45,109 bases of DNA from contig CAMBUJ010000005.1 in NCBI GenBank assembly GCA_945871005.1, forward strand, positions 1 through 45,109. Reading direction: 5' to 3'. The translations under genes were made by a program, and so were the position numbers. This document shows positions 1-8,580 of the stretch, piece by piece. This DNA is from Opitutus sp. GAS368. GTDB lineage: Bacteria; Verrucomicrobiota; Verrucomicrobiia; Opitutales; Opitutaceae. Every line of letters starts with the position of its first letter. The first letter of the stretch is position 1. The notes under the pieces were generated by a model. That model saw only the letters and a program-made list of their open reading frames with translations. It searched no databases and was not told the origin of the DNA.

Positions 1-1
1 A

Positions 2-631
2 GCCCGTCGTCGCCAGTTTGTGGAAGCATCCACTCAGCTCACCCACACCGATCCACGCGCGCTGATCGGCGCGCTTGCGGTAGCGGAAATGAGCGCTTGG
101 GCCTGCTCCACCCAGGAAGCGTCTCCGATCGTGCTTTTGAAAAACCTCAGTGCACTGCCCGAGTGGCAAAAGCTGATCGGCGAAATGGAAGCTGCCTCAG
201 CGGAAAACCTCAGCGTTCAGGCATTCGCGGCTCGGTTGGGGCTGGAGCAAGGTGTGACCGGCTACGTTTTTCACACGGTGCCAGTTGCCCTCTACGCTTG
301 GTGGCGACATCGCGGAGATTTCCTCGGTGCCTTGGAATCCGCCCTCAATTGCGGCGGCGACACCGATACAGTGGGTGCGATCACAGCCGCTCTCGCCGGT
401 GCCGACCTAGGCGTGACTGCAATACCGTCTGATCTCACCGGAGGAATCGCCGAGTGGCCACGATCGACGCAGTGGTTAACCCAATTAGCCGAAAAGTTAA
501 GCCGTCAGGCGGAGAGCCAAGAGCCACTTGGCGCGTTGCCACTGTTTTGGCCCGCCCTGCCAGTGCGAAACCTCTGGTTTCTTGGAATCGTACTCACTCA
601 CGGCTTCGGCCGTTTGATCCCACGGTTTTAA
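2..631 (+). CDS. ADP-ribosylglycohydrolase family protein, C-terminal part
   Basis: The reading frame is already open at the window edge, so the start lies upstream and only about 210 C-terminal codons are present. The family removes ADP-ribose from proteins or hydrolyses related ADP-ribose conjugates with a pair of Mg2+ ions. Visible family signatures are a TH-x-DPRA segment near the left edge and a GGDTDT motif at about 352-370, whose acidic residues bind the metals, followed by the usual alanine/glycine-rich helix. It is followed after 34 bp by an SPFH protein and then an NAD-kinase-like protein on the same strand, which suggests one NAD/ADP-ribose-related operon. The specific substrate cannot be told from the sequence. 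Confidence 0.88.
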   Translation, partial: ARRRQFVEASTQLTHTDPRALIGALAVAEMSAWACSTQEASPIVLLKNLSALPEWQKLIGEMEAASAENLSVQAFAARLGLEQGVTGYVFHTVPVALYAWWRHRGDFLGALESALNCGGDTDTVGAITAALAGADLGVTAIPSDLTGGIAEWPRSTQWLTQLAEKLSRQAESQEPLGALPLFWPALPVRNLWFLGIVLTHGFGRLIPRF

Positions 632-665
632 AATTTTTTCAGCTCAACTCCTAACTCTTATCACC

Positions 666-1685
666 ATGTTCGGCATTCGCTTCATCAAGGTTCAACCCGG
701 CACCTACCTGCTCCAGTATCAAAACGGAAAAATAGTGCGCGAGGGCACCGGTGTTTCCTTTTTCTATTACGCCCCGACCACCTCGTTGGTCGCCATCCCT
801 ACCGCCAGTAACGAAGTTCCTTTCATCTTCGAGGAGACGACTGTGGATTTCCAGAAGGTGACAATCCAAGGGCAGATCACCTACCGAGTTGCTGATCCCA
901 AGAAACTGGCAGCTCTTATGGACTACACCTTGGACGCCCGCGGCCAGGGCTATTCCTCGGACGATCCGGAGAAATTGCCGCAGCGTTTGATCAACATTGT
1001 TAACGTCCAAGCTCGGGCCCAGATCCAGAAACTGCCCTTGCGCCAGGCCGTGCGTGAATCGGATGCCTTGGTCGAAGCCCTCCGTCCGCGTTTGATCAGC
1101 TCGCCTGAAATCGCCGCGCTCGGCCTCGAAATCATCGGCTTTTCGGTGCTGGCCATAAAGCCGACCCCGGAAACGGCACGCGCACTCGAAGCAGAAACTC
1201 GCGAACAGCTTTTAAAGGAAGCCGATGAGGCGATCTTCCGCCGCCGCAACGCTGCGGTCGAAAACGAGCGGGCGATTAAGGAAAACGAGTTCAACACCGA
1301 GAACGCCGTTGAACTTAAAAAACGGCAAATTCGTGAGACGAAAATGGATGCCGACCGCGCCGTGCAGGAAAAGCAGCGCCTGCTGCGAGAGGCGGAAATG
1401 GCAGCGAGCGTGGCCCTGGAGCAAAAGAAGAAGGAACTGGTGGAGCTAACCGCCACCAACGCCCGTGCCGAGTCCGATGCCCGCGCCTATGGCATCGAGG
1501 CCACCATGAAGGCGTTGGGGAGTGCGGATGCCCGCACGTTACAGGCATTGGCCAATGCCGGCATGAACCCCGAGCAACTCATCGCCGTCGCCTTCCAGGA
1601 AATGGCCGGTCGAGCCGACAAGATTGGCCAGCTGAACATTTCGCCAGACCTGCTGCGCGAGCTGATGGGCAAGCGCGAAGGCTAA
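666..1685 (+). CDS. SPFH/band-7 domain protein
   Basis: This 339-residue protein has an N-terminal SPFH (stomatin/prohibitin/flotillin/HflK) domain over about residues 1-180, then a long charged, Glu/Lys/Arg/Ala-rich segment (about 180-275) typical of the coiled coil that follows SPFH domains, and a short C-terminal tail. I see no N-terminal signal peptide or membrane helix, so any membrane contact would be peripheral. SPFH proteins form ring or cage scaffolds on membranes. The ATG at 666 is the only sensible start. The next gene begins 1 bp after its stop, so the two are very likely co-transcribed. The specific role is unknown. Confidence 0.85.
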   Translation: MFGIRFIKVQPGTYLLQYQNGKIVREGTGVSFFYYAPTTSLVAIPTASNEVPFIFEETTVDFQKVTIQGQITYRVADPKKLAALMDYTLDARGQGYSSDDPEKLPQRLINIVNVQARAQIQKLPLRQAVRESDALVEALRPRLISSPEIAALGLEIIGFSVLAIKPTPETARALEAETREQLLKEADEAIFRRRNAAVENERAIKENEFNTENAVELKKRQIRETKMDADRAVQEKQRLLREAEMAASVALEQKKKELVELTATNARAESDARAYGIEATMKALGSADARTLQALANAGMNPEQLIAVAFQEMAGRADKIGQLNISPDLLRELMGKREG

Positions 1686-1686
1686 C

Positions 1687-2631
1687 ATGGACCGCCTCAC
1701 TGAGAGCAAAATCGTACTCATCGTGCGCGAAACGCGCCTTGAAAAACTCAAGGCGCGTTTCAACACGGTCAGCCAGGCGCGCTTTTATGTGAAGCAACTG
1801 GGCGGGGATTTTACCGACTACGAATTGGAAGATGCCTCCTACCGCCAGGCGGTCACGCAGGCGCAGCAGGTGTTAACCCAGCTTGGGCGACTCCAAGTGG
1901 TGCAGCGGTCATTTTTGCCCAACTTCATTTTCGGCCCGAGCGACTTGGTCGTGGCGGTTGGCCAAGACGGTCTGGTGGCAAATACCCTGAAGTACCTGGA
2001 TGGCCAGCCGTTGATTGGTGTGAACCCTGATCCACGACGCTATGACGGGAAACTGCTGCCGTTTCAGGTAAGGGACCTCGCGTCCATAACCCCCGAAGTT
2101 TTGCGCCAAAAACGCCCTCTCAAGTCGGTCACGATGGCGAAGGCCTCGCTGAATGACGGCCAAACCCTCTACGCGGTGAACGACCTGTTCATTGGCCCGA
2201 AGAGCCATGGTTCGGCCCGTTACACCCTGCACCACGGGACTCAGCGCGAGCGGCATTCATCCAGTGGGGTAATCGTTTCGACCGGGTTAGGCTCAACGGG
2301 CTGGTTCAGCAGCCTATTGGCGGGCGCACAGGGACTTATGGCCGGAATCGGGCAGGCCGACCGGGCGGATTCAGCGGCACATTTCCCCAAGTTGACATGG
2401 GACACGCCGTATCTGGTTTTCACGGTGCGCGAGCCCTTCCCGAGTCAAACGACGACCACCCAACTCGTTTTCGGACGGGTGAACGCCGAAACGCCGTTGG
2501 TTATTGAATCACACATGCCGGAGCGGGGTGTGATTTTCAGCGATGGGTTCGAGTCGGATTTTCTGGAGTTCAACTCGGGGGCGAGGGCTGAGATTCAGGT
2601 GGCGGAACGGCAAGGGAGTTTAGTCACCTAG
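1687..2631 (+). CDS. NAD-kinase-fold protein (diverged ATP-NAD kinase-like)
   Basis: This 314-residue protein shows the two hallmark regions of the NAD kinase/diacylglycerol kinase fold. The glycine-rich active-site loop near residue 92 reads V-GQDG rather than the usual GGDGT, and an AVNDLFIG segment near residue 165 corresponds to the NE/ND substrate-binding motif. The SSGVIVSTGLGSTGW segment near residue 195 matches the S-T-P-T-G-S-T-A loop of NAD kinases. The N-terminal 75 residues are unlike those of housekeeping NadK. It could phosphorylate NAD or a related nucleotide, and the altered loop leaves activity uncertain. The gene follows the SPFH gene directly (stop 1685, start 1687). An ADP-ribosylglycohydrolase two genes upstream supports an NAD-linked role. 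Confidence 0.72.
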   Translation: MDRLTESKIVLIVRETRLEKLKARFNTVSQARFYVKQLGGDFTDYELEDASYRQAVTQAQQVLTQLGRLQVVQRSFLPNFIFGPSDLVVAVGQDGLVANTLKYLDGQPLIGVNPDPRRYDGKLLPFQVRDLASITPEVLRQKRPLKSVTMAKASLNDGQTLYAVNDLFIGPKSHGSARYTLHHGTQRERHSSSGVIVSTGLGSTGWFSSLLAGAQGLMAGIGQADRADSAAHFPKLTWDTPYLVFTVREPFPSQTTTTQLVFGRVNAETPLVIESHMPERGVIFSDGFESDFLEFNSGARAEIQVAERQGSLVT

Positions 2632-2872
2632 AAATGTACCTCATAATATCCTATCAGCTGTTCTTGATAGATCCAATCCTGCGGCTACCGGTTGTCAGTA
2701 ACCGACCAATCAGCTCACGGCCTTGCCATGGTCGATCAATCCTTTCGTCGGCAAAGAAACACTGCGCCTTGAACCAATTGGTGAATCGGAATTCTCCCTA
2801 TTTAAGCATTCAGGTTATGGGTTTATCGATTACCCAATTCCTGGCTGAAAATGCTATAAAAAATAGCCCCAA
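2632..2872. other. AT-richer spacer before the biosynthetic operon
   Basis: About 240 bp with lower GC content than its neighbours separate the NAD-kinase-like gene from the radical SAM gene. No terminator hairpin with a T-run and no convincing -35/-10 pair could be fixed by eye. The stretch is open in one frame (2634-2876), but the translation has no family features. A 19-codon frame from ATG 2817 ends in a TGA that overlaps the TTG start of the radical SAM gene. It could be a short leader peptide, but this is weak. The spacer probably holds the operon promoter and may hold the left boundary of an insertion. Confidence 0.4.
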
Positions 2873-3667
2873 TTGAAAAACGTCTTCCCCATTATTGGTG
2901 GCCGGGTTCAGACCCGGTCATTGGAATCGCATATCGTTGATCACTGTAATCTTCACTGCGCGGCTTGCTGCTCATTGTCTCCGCACCTGCCGCAGTGGGA
3001 GGTGGAACCCGCAGCGCTGGAGGCTGAACTGCGCCTAGCGCGCCGGGCCCTCGCACCAAAGTGGCTAAAGTTGGTGGGTGGCGAGCCGCTGCTCCATTCC
3101 CGTCTGATCGAGTGTCTAGAGGTAGCTCACTCCGTGGACATCGCGCCTATTGTTTCCCTGACGACCAATGGCTTCTTACTGCCGCGTCAACCGAAGGAGT
3201 TTTGGGTGATGCTAAATGCACTTACGATCTCGCTTTACCCCCAGCCTGTTCTCCCGGAGCAGACCATCGTGTTGGTGGAAGCGCGGGCGAAGGAATATAA
3301 CGTCCAGTTGAACTGGAAGCGTCAGGATTTTTTTGTGCAGATGGATCGTAAGTCCCTTTGCGAAGACGAAACCGAAAACGCCATCGTCTGGGATGCGTGC
3401 TGGCTGCGTCGGCGCTGTAATATGGTCCGCGATGGCAGGTTTTACGCCTGCACCCGCCCGCCCCATTTTGGTAAACTTTTACAGGCGGATTTTTCTGGTG
3501 ATGGGATCCCTCTAGATGAGCGCTCGTCACTCGCTGAGGAGATCCAAACGTATCTGCAACGTCGCGAACCACTCGCGGCCTGCGCGCTGTGCCTAGGAGG
3601 GAATGCCAAAGAGTCTCCGCATCGTCAGTTACGCGCCGGTGAGGAGCGCATCTTCGCTGCCGGATGA
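2873..3667 (+). CDS. radical SAM enzyme with C-terminal cysteine cluster
   Basis: This 264-residue protein has the radical SAM signature C25-x3-C29-x2-C32 and a GGEP motif at residues 69-72, so it should bind a 4Fe-4S cluster and cleave S-adenosylmethionine. A second set of cysteines (C176, C182, C193, C237, C240) resembles a SPASM/twitch-type auxiliary cluster site. Such sites are common in enzymes acting on peptides or amino-sugar intermediates. An in-frame stop at 2864 forces the start to TTG 2873 or later, and TTG 2873 keeps all domain residues. It is the first gene of a tightly packed operon and overlaps the next gene by ATGA (3664-3667). The substrate is unknown. Confidence 0.85.
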   Translation: MKNVFPIIGGRVQTRSLESHIVDHCNLHCAACCSLSPHLPQWEVEPAALEAELRLARRALAPKWLKLVGGEPLLHSRLIECLEVAHSVDIAPIVSLTTNGFLLPRQPKEFWVMLNALTISLYPQPVLPEQTIVLVEARAKEYNVQLNWKRQDFFVQMDRKSLCEDETENAIVWDACWLRRRCNMVRDGRFYACTRPPHFGKLLQADFSGDGIPLDERSSLAEEIQTYLQRREPLAACALCLGGNAKESPHRQLRAGEERIFAAG

Positions 3668-4692
3668 CTGTGGTGGCTTCCTACGCTCCTTTTGGTACGC
3701 GCCCTTGCTATTATGCGGCGGCGGGAACCGCTTATGGGCCGACAATCGAGTCGGTACTTAAGCAGCAATCCGCCCACAGCCGTTGGGACCTTTGCGGCGT
3801 GAAAAACTACCTGGATCGATCACCGGATGGCTGGCGGACGTGTTTTGCCGACATCCATGCGGTGCCACCTGAAACGGAATTAGTGGTGTCAGGAGATCGC
3901 TGCACGCTGAGGGCCGCCACGCCACCAAGCCCAAGCTGGACGTCTTTACCTGAGACTCTCGAACAGGCCGTAGCTAACTTGGTGTCAGATGGGCGCCGTA
4001 CTGCGGTTGCGCTCAGTGGGGGCTTGGACAGTGCCTTGCTTGTCGCCTTACTTCGCAGAATCGGCCGCGACGACATCCCCGTGTTTACCCTTACAAGTGG
4101 ACTGCCAGGATATTGCGAACGATCGGTGACGGAGTGTGCCGCAGCGATGCTCGGAGTTCAACAGCTGCAGGTGATTGAGACGAATGCGATGGAAATGGTG
4201 TCAGCCTTTCCTGCTGTCATCGCAGCGGCAGAGGTGCCGTTGTTTAACTTGCATCCGGTGAATCGCTGGCTGCTAAGCCGGGCCCTGCAACGTGAGGGAT
4301 ATGAAGTCCTGCTCACTGGCGATGGCGCGGATCAGGTCTTTGCTGGCAGCGACCCGCGCAACTATCTTCCGATCATTGGCGCGCTGACCCGGGCGGCTGG
4401 CCTTGAGCTGCGTTCACCCTTTTTCAACGAACAGGTCATGGCGTGTGCGCACCTCGCGACACCCGAAAAAACTCTATTGAGACAGACCGCCCGGCAGTGG
4501 CTACCTAAAGCCCTTTTCGATCGCCCAAAGTCCGCGACCTATGCTCCGGAACTGGACGTACGTGAATTTTGGAATGAGCCTGCGATTCAGGAGCTCGCGG
4601 CTCAACTTCACGTGGGGCCTGTGCACCCAAACGTGAATGCACAGGCCACTCTGTGGACCTCACTGGGGCTTTTGGCTAATTTAATAAACTGA
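3664..4692 (+). CDS. asparagine-synthetase-like amide synthetase lacking the glutaminase half
   Basis: This 342-residue protein keeps the ATP-pyrophosphatase synthetase domain of the asparagine synthetase B family, with an SGGLDSA PP-loop at residues 118-124 and an LTGDGADQVF motif near residue 218. The N-terminal Ntn glutaminase domain is reduced to its last ~80 residues (a G-T-R-P-x-Y-Y remnant at about 11-17), and the Cys2 nucleophile is absent. It therefore cannot hydrolyse glutamine itself. It probably adenylates a carboxylate and joins it to an amine, as in beta-lactam synthetase-type members, or takes ammonia from the full-length paralogue encoded next. It overlaps both neighbours (ATGA at 3664, TGATG at 4690-4694). 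Confidence 0.83.
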   Translation: MTVVASYAPFGTRPCYYAAAGTAYGPTIESVLKQQSAHSRWDLCGVKNYLDRSPDGWRTCFADIHAVPPETELVVSGDRCTLRAATPPSPSWTSLPETLEQAVANLVSDGRRTAVALSGGLDSALLVALLRRIGRDDIPVFTLTSGLPGYCERSVTECAAAMLGVQQLQVIETNAMEMVSAFPAVIAAAEVPLFNLHPVNRWLLSRALQREGYEVLLTGDGADQVFAGSDPRNYLPIIGALTRAAGLELRSPFFNEQVMACAHLATPEKTLLRQTARQWLPKALFDRPKSATYAPELDVREFWNEPAIQELAAQLHVGPVHPNVNAQATLWTSLGLLANLIN

Positions 4693-6461
4693 TGTGTGCC
4701 ATCGCTGGAATCATCTCCGCGCAAGCGGATCTGGATTTCTCAAAGGGACAAGTGGCCTCAATGTTGCGGCGCATGCGTCATCGGGGACCGGATGGCTCTG
4801 GGCTGGTGGTTCGGCCTCGATGCGTGATGGGCTCAAATCGGCTCGCGCAAATTGATGCTGCTGGCGGTGGGCAGCCCATGTGCTCTCCCGACGGCCGCTG
4901 GATCCTGGTCTTTAATGGAGAGATCTACAATCATCGTGAACTTCGGCAGGCTTTGCTTGGGTTATGGCAATTCACTAGCTGCTCCGATACGGAGGTATTA
5001 CTCGCAGCATTGATTATCTGGGGGGAAGCGGCCTTGCCGCGTCTCAATGGCATGTTTGCCTTTTTTCTCTGGGACAGCCGCAACCACTGCGGTTTTGCCG
5101 CTCGCGATCGGTTGGGGGTGAAACCCCTTGTTTGGACTCGGAGTGCGGGAGGTATGGCGTTCGCTTCCGAGGCCAAGGCTTTACTTGAAGTAATGCCGGG
5201 ACGACCCACGGCAAACGTCGGCGCCGTGCTGGAGTATTTTGTCGCGCCAGCCTTCAGCGGTGTAGAGACGCCCCTGTTTGCCAACATGCATCACCTTGCT
5301 CCGGGCTCAGTCCTAACTATCAGCGATGAAGGAATCAAAACGCGGATTTGGTGGAGTTATGATCTACGACAGGCCGTGGATCTGCGGGAGGATTGGTTGG
5401 CGGGAGAATTGCACGATGCCATCCCGTTTGCCGTGACTCGTTCCCTGGATACCGATCAACCTGCTGCGGTCTTTCTGAGTGGTGGGCTCGACAGTACTCT
5501 GGTGGCGGCGTGTGCAGTGCCCAAAGGCGTTACATGCGCTTACACCATTGGCTTCGAAGGTCAGTCGCAGTTTGATTATGCCCGATCGATAATGGTGAAA
5601 TCGGACGACCAGCCCTTTGCGGTTGAAGCGGCAGGGGCGCTTGGTTTGGAGCACAGGATTGTGACGGTGAGTCGAAGCTCGTTAGCAGATGATCTGCGGG
5701 TGCTCGCGGTTCAGAATGATGCCATCCCGGCTTGGGAACAGGAATTGGCTCAGCATTATTTAGCCCGGGCGGCCGCAAAGGATTACCGTGCCGTTCTCGT
5801 TGGTGATGCCGCAGACGAGACCCATTATGGTTACAACTTTACATTGAACTCGGCCTGTGGCGGGCAGGTCACCGATTTTTTAACCCAACTTGGCCGGGCG
5901 CCCCTAGCGCGCCAAATGGAGGTTGAGGCCTTGCGACTTACGGCCCGCTACGAAGCGCTGGTGGCCGAAGCTGGTTTGGCTGGAGGTAGCCCTGTGGACC
6001 GCCAGCGTGGCATCGCGCATCTACTCGTGCAGCGTTGGTTACCTCGGTTGCTACACAACGGCGATATTCATACGATGGCTCATAGCGTAGAGGCCCGGGT
6101 GCCATTTGCAGATACCGCGCTGCTTGATCTCGCGGTTAAAGTACACCCGGATCTGGCGACGCGCGAAGGAACGGGGAAGTCCCTCTTGAGGCGGGCAGCG
6201 CGTGGGTTGATGCCTGAAACCGCCCGGCTCCGGAGGAAATCGAGTTTACCCAAGGATGACGCTTGCGCGCAGATTTACCAGCGGGAGGCGGGAAAAGCGC
6301 TGCATGCTTCCGAAGGACTACTAGGCACGTGGTTGAATACATCGTCACTACGGTCCATTTGCGCCCCTGCCCATGTGCTTACAGAGAGCGAACGGGCCTT
6401 ATTATTCAGAGTCATCTGCTTCCATCACTGGGCTGAAGTCTATCAAGTGCAGACGCCATGA
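4692..6461 (+). CDS. asparagine synthetase B family, glutamine-hydrolysing
   Basis: This 589-residue protein is a full-length class II amidotransferase. It begins MCAIAG, exposing Cys2 as the glutaminase nucleophile, and has the RGPDG and FNGEIYNH motifs of the Ntn domain. An SGGLDST PP-loop near residue 263 lies in the synthetase domain, with a GDAADE segment further on. It may make asparagine. Its position inside a specialised operon, directly after a truncated paralogue and overlapping a glycosyltransferase gene (ATGA 6458-6461), suggests instead that it forms an amide in the pathway product. The length agrees with AsnB. Confidence 0.88.
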   Translation: MCAIAGIISAQADLDFSKGQVASMLRRMRHRGPDGSGLVVRPRCVMGSNRLAQIDAAGGGQPMCSPDGRWILVFNGEIYNHRELRQALLGLWQFTSCSDTEVLLAALIIWGEAALPRLNGMFAFFLWDSRNHCGFAARDRLGVKPLVWTRSAGGMAFASEAKALLEVMPGRPTANVGAVLEYFVAPAFSGVETPLFANMHHLAPGSVLTISDEGIKTRIWWSYDLRQAVDLREDWLAGELHDAIPFAVTRSLDTDQPAAVFLSGGLDSTLVAACAVPKGVTCAYTIGFEGQSQFDYARSIMVKSDDQPFAVEAAGALGLEHRIVTVSRSSLADDLRVLAVQNDAIPAWEQELAQHYLARAAAKDYRAVLVGDAADETHYGYNFTLNSACGGQVTDFLTQLGRAPLARQMEVEALRLTARYEALVAEAGLAGGSPVDRQRGIAHLLVQRWLPRLLHNGDIHTMAHSVEARVPFADTALLDLAVKVHPDLATREGTGKSLLRRAARGLMPETARLRRKSSLPKDDACAQIYQREAGKALHASEGLLGTWLNTSSLRSICAPAHVLTESERALLFRVICFHHWAEVYQVQTP

Positions 6462-7636
6462 AGCGGTTTCTTTTTCTAACTATTCCAGAGAAGGGACACC
6501 TCAACCCAATGATTGGGCCGGCCGTGTGGCTTCAACGAATGGGACATCACGTGCGTTTTCATGCGGCTGAAAATATTTCGGTCCAGCTTGAGGGCGCCGG
6601 GTTGAAGATGGTGGAGGATGAAAACTGGGCTACCCGAACTACCGATGAGAATCGGGGGGCTCTCTTTGCGCAGCGCGTAAGAGACCCCGTCTGGTTGCGG
6701 CAATGGATTGGTGATTTACTCATTAAGGCCGCCCCAGTGGTTTTGCCGGCGCTCGAATCGGTGATTTCGAGGTATCAGCCAAGCGTGATCGTAACCGATC
6801 CAATGATCTATCCGGGCGCGATCGCTGCACACCGAGCGGGGATTCCATGGGTGGCGCTGTCGAACTCATTGAATCCCGTGCTAGATGATTCAATAACCAG
6901 TGATCTGCTAGATACCGTGCGATCCCTCGGCCCTGCACGGCGAGAGTTGTTTGGGGCTCATGGCATGTCCCTAAAATTCCGTGGTTGTGACATGCTCTCT
7001 CCGCATCTCTCCATAGTTTTTACGACGCAGGAATTCATCGGGAGGAGCCTGGCTGACGTGGAGATGGTCGGGCCATCTCTGCCGCTTGGCCAGAGGGGGG
7101 ATGAAATCGATTTCCCGTGGGAAAAGTTAAGCGCGGGAAAACGTCGGATCTACATGTCGTTTGGCAGTCAAGTGTACCATCAACCGGACCTATTTCAGAA
7201 AGTGATAACAGCCACCGCAGAGATGGGCGTCCAGTTGGTGATTTCGGCGAATGAGTTGCATGGTCAAGGTGCCTTTGGGGATGCCCCGGCTCATGTACTC
7301 ACGTGTCATACTGCGCCACAACTGGCACTTCTTCCGAAGATTGACGCCTTCATCACTCACGGGGGCGCAAACAGCGTGATGGAGGCCCTGCATTTTGGTG
7401 TCCCCATGCTTATTTCCCCCATCTGTAACGATCAGTTCCATCAGGCCCATTTCATCCGGCGCTCCAGCACGGGCATCGAGTTGGATCTTTACCAAGCAGG
7501 GAAAGTGGAGATTCAGGACGCTTTGAATCAGCTGCTCTGTGATGCAGTGATTGCGAGCAATGTCCGTCGGGTTGCAAAGTCTTATGCTGTGGATGGAGCC
7601 ATGCGTGCGGCCGAATTAATCGCTCAAGTTCCATGA
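6458..7636 (+). CDS. GT1-family (UGT/MGT-like) glycosyltransferase
   Basis: This 392-residue GT-B glycosyltransferase resembles macrolide/UDP-glucosyl transferases. The N-terminal segment ends in a GHLNP motif (residues 13-17) that contacts the acceptor. The C-terminal nucleotide-sugar site reads HGGANSVMEAL...GVPMLISP...DQ, the classic UGT signature, at about residues 298-330. Such enzymes move a sugar from a UDP- or dTDP-sugar onto a small molecule. It is encoded in the middle of the operon and overlaps both neighbouring genes. The downstream PIG-L deacetylase makes an N-acetylated sugar such as GlcNAc a plausible donor, but that is inference. Confidence 0.9.
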   Translation: MKRFLFLTIPEKGHLNPMIGPAVWLQRMGHHVRFHAAENISVQLEGAGLKMVEDENWATRTTDENRGALFAQRVRDPVWLRQWIGDLLIKAAPVVLPALESVISRYQPSVIVTDPMIYPGAIAAHRAGIPWVALSNSLNPVLDDSITSDLLDTVRSLGPARRELFGAHGMSLKFRGCDMLSPHLSIVFTTQEFIGRSLADVEMVGPSLPLGQRGDEIDFPWEKLSAGKRRIYMSFGSQVYHQPDLFQKVITATAEMGVQLVISANELHGQGAFGDAPAHVLTCHTAPQLALLPKIDAFITHGGANSVMEALHFGVPMLISPICNDQFHQAHFIRRSSTGIELDLYQAGKVEIQDALNQLLCDAVIASNVRRVAKSYAVDGAMRAAELIAQVP

Positions 7637-8580
7637 AGCCCCTGATCACTATTGGCGTCACAGCGCGCAATGAAGCGGCATGTATTCGGAGAACGCTGGA
7701 ATCCTTGCTTCACTCAGTCGCGCAAGCCGTAAGGGAGGGATTGGCGGATTACCAGGTGGTGGCGATCCTTGATGAATGCACCGATGACACGGAACGCGTT
7801 GTTCGAGAGTTCCCAAATGTTCACGTCGCCCATTCCTCTGGTGGGTTGATTGAAGCCCAACGAACGATTTCAACCAAACGGCCATTTGTTATCTTTTGTG
7901 ATGCGGATATTTTGGTTGGGGCGAATGTGATAACAGCGTTGAGCCGAGCTATGTTATCCGACCCAAAACTTCAGGTGACTTATCCACGCAAACGTCCGCT
8001 TCGGCCAATGCGTCGTACGTTGCTCGCCGCTGCGCTATACTGCTACAACCGGGTGGAGGGATTTCAGACATCTCGCCGTTATTTTAATGGCAAGTTATTC
8101 GCGATTCGGGACTGGCAAGCCCCCACGATCGAACAATTGCAACCTAGGTTGGCGGGGCTGACCGATGATCGGTTTTACAACTATCACTCGGGGCTGAGGG
8201 TGGATGATATTTGGCTAAGTCGTGACATTCTTCTCCGCCACGGCGCACAGGCGATCAGGGAAGTGGAGGCCGCGGAGATTTCGTATCAGCCTCCTGAGAC
8301 GCTAACGGGTATGTATCGCATGTATCTGCGCATGCGGCGCGAGATCGAACGATTGAACGTTTTATTTCCTGAATCCGTCCCAGCGCATCAAGCGCGACAA
8401 CATGATCGCGAGGCTGAACGCAGGGCACCCGTAACCGATCGCTTGCTCTTGCGGGTTTTCAATTTGGCGCTCGTTTGGTGCAAAATCCGCTACCGGATGG
8501 ACCGCTTCTATTATCAGAATTTATCGAGCGAAACGATGGATGCATGGAAACCAGTGCGTGAGACCAAGATTGCACCATGA
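7633..8580 (+). CDS. GT2-family glycosyltransferase
   Basis: This 315-residue protein has the start of a GT-A family 2 glycosyltransferase (ITIGVTARNEAACI, then DECTDDT at about residue 49) and the metal-binding D-x-D as CDADILVG at about 91-98. The C-terminal third is basic and contains a moderately hydrophobic stretch near residue 275 that could dock to the membrane. It overlaps the previous gene by ATGA (7633-7636) and the next by ATGA (8577-8580). It probably adds a second sugar in the same pathway. Donor and acceptor are unknown. Confidence 0.85.
   Translation: MKPLITIGVTARNEAACIRRTLESLLHSVAQAVREGLADYQVVAILDECTDDTERVVREFPNVHVAHSSGGLIEAQRTISTKRPFVIFCDADILVGANVITALSRAMLSDPKLQVTYPRKRPLRPMRRTLLAAALYCYNRVEGFQTSRRYFNGKLFAIRDWQAPTIEQLQPRLAGLTDDRFYNYHSGLRVDDIWLSRDILLRHGAQAIREVEAAEISYQPPETLTGMYRMYLRMRREIERLNVLFPESVPAHQARQHDREAERRAPVTDRLLLRVFNLALVWCKIRYRMDRFYYQNLSSETMDAWKPVRETKIAP

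Noticed and set aside
2634-2876. 80-codon open frame between the NAD-kinase-like and radical SAM genes
   Set aside because: No family features and an atypical composition. Only its last 19 codons are kept, as a low-interest leader candidate.
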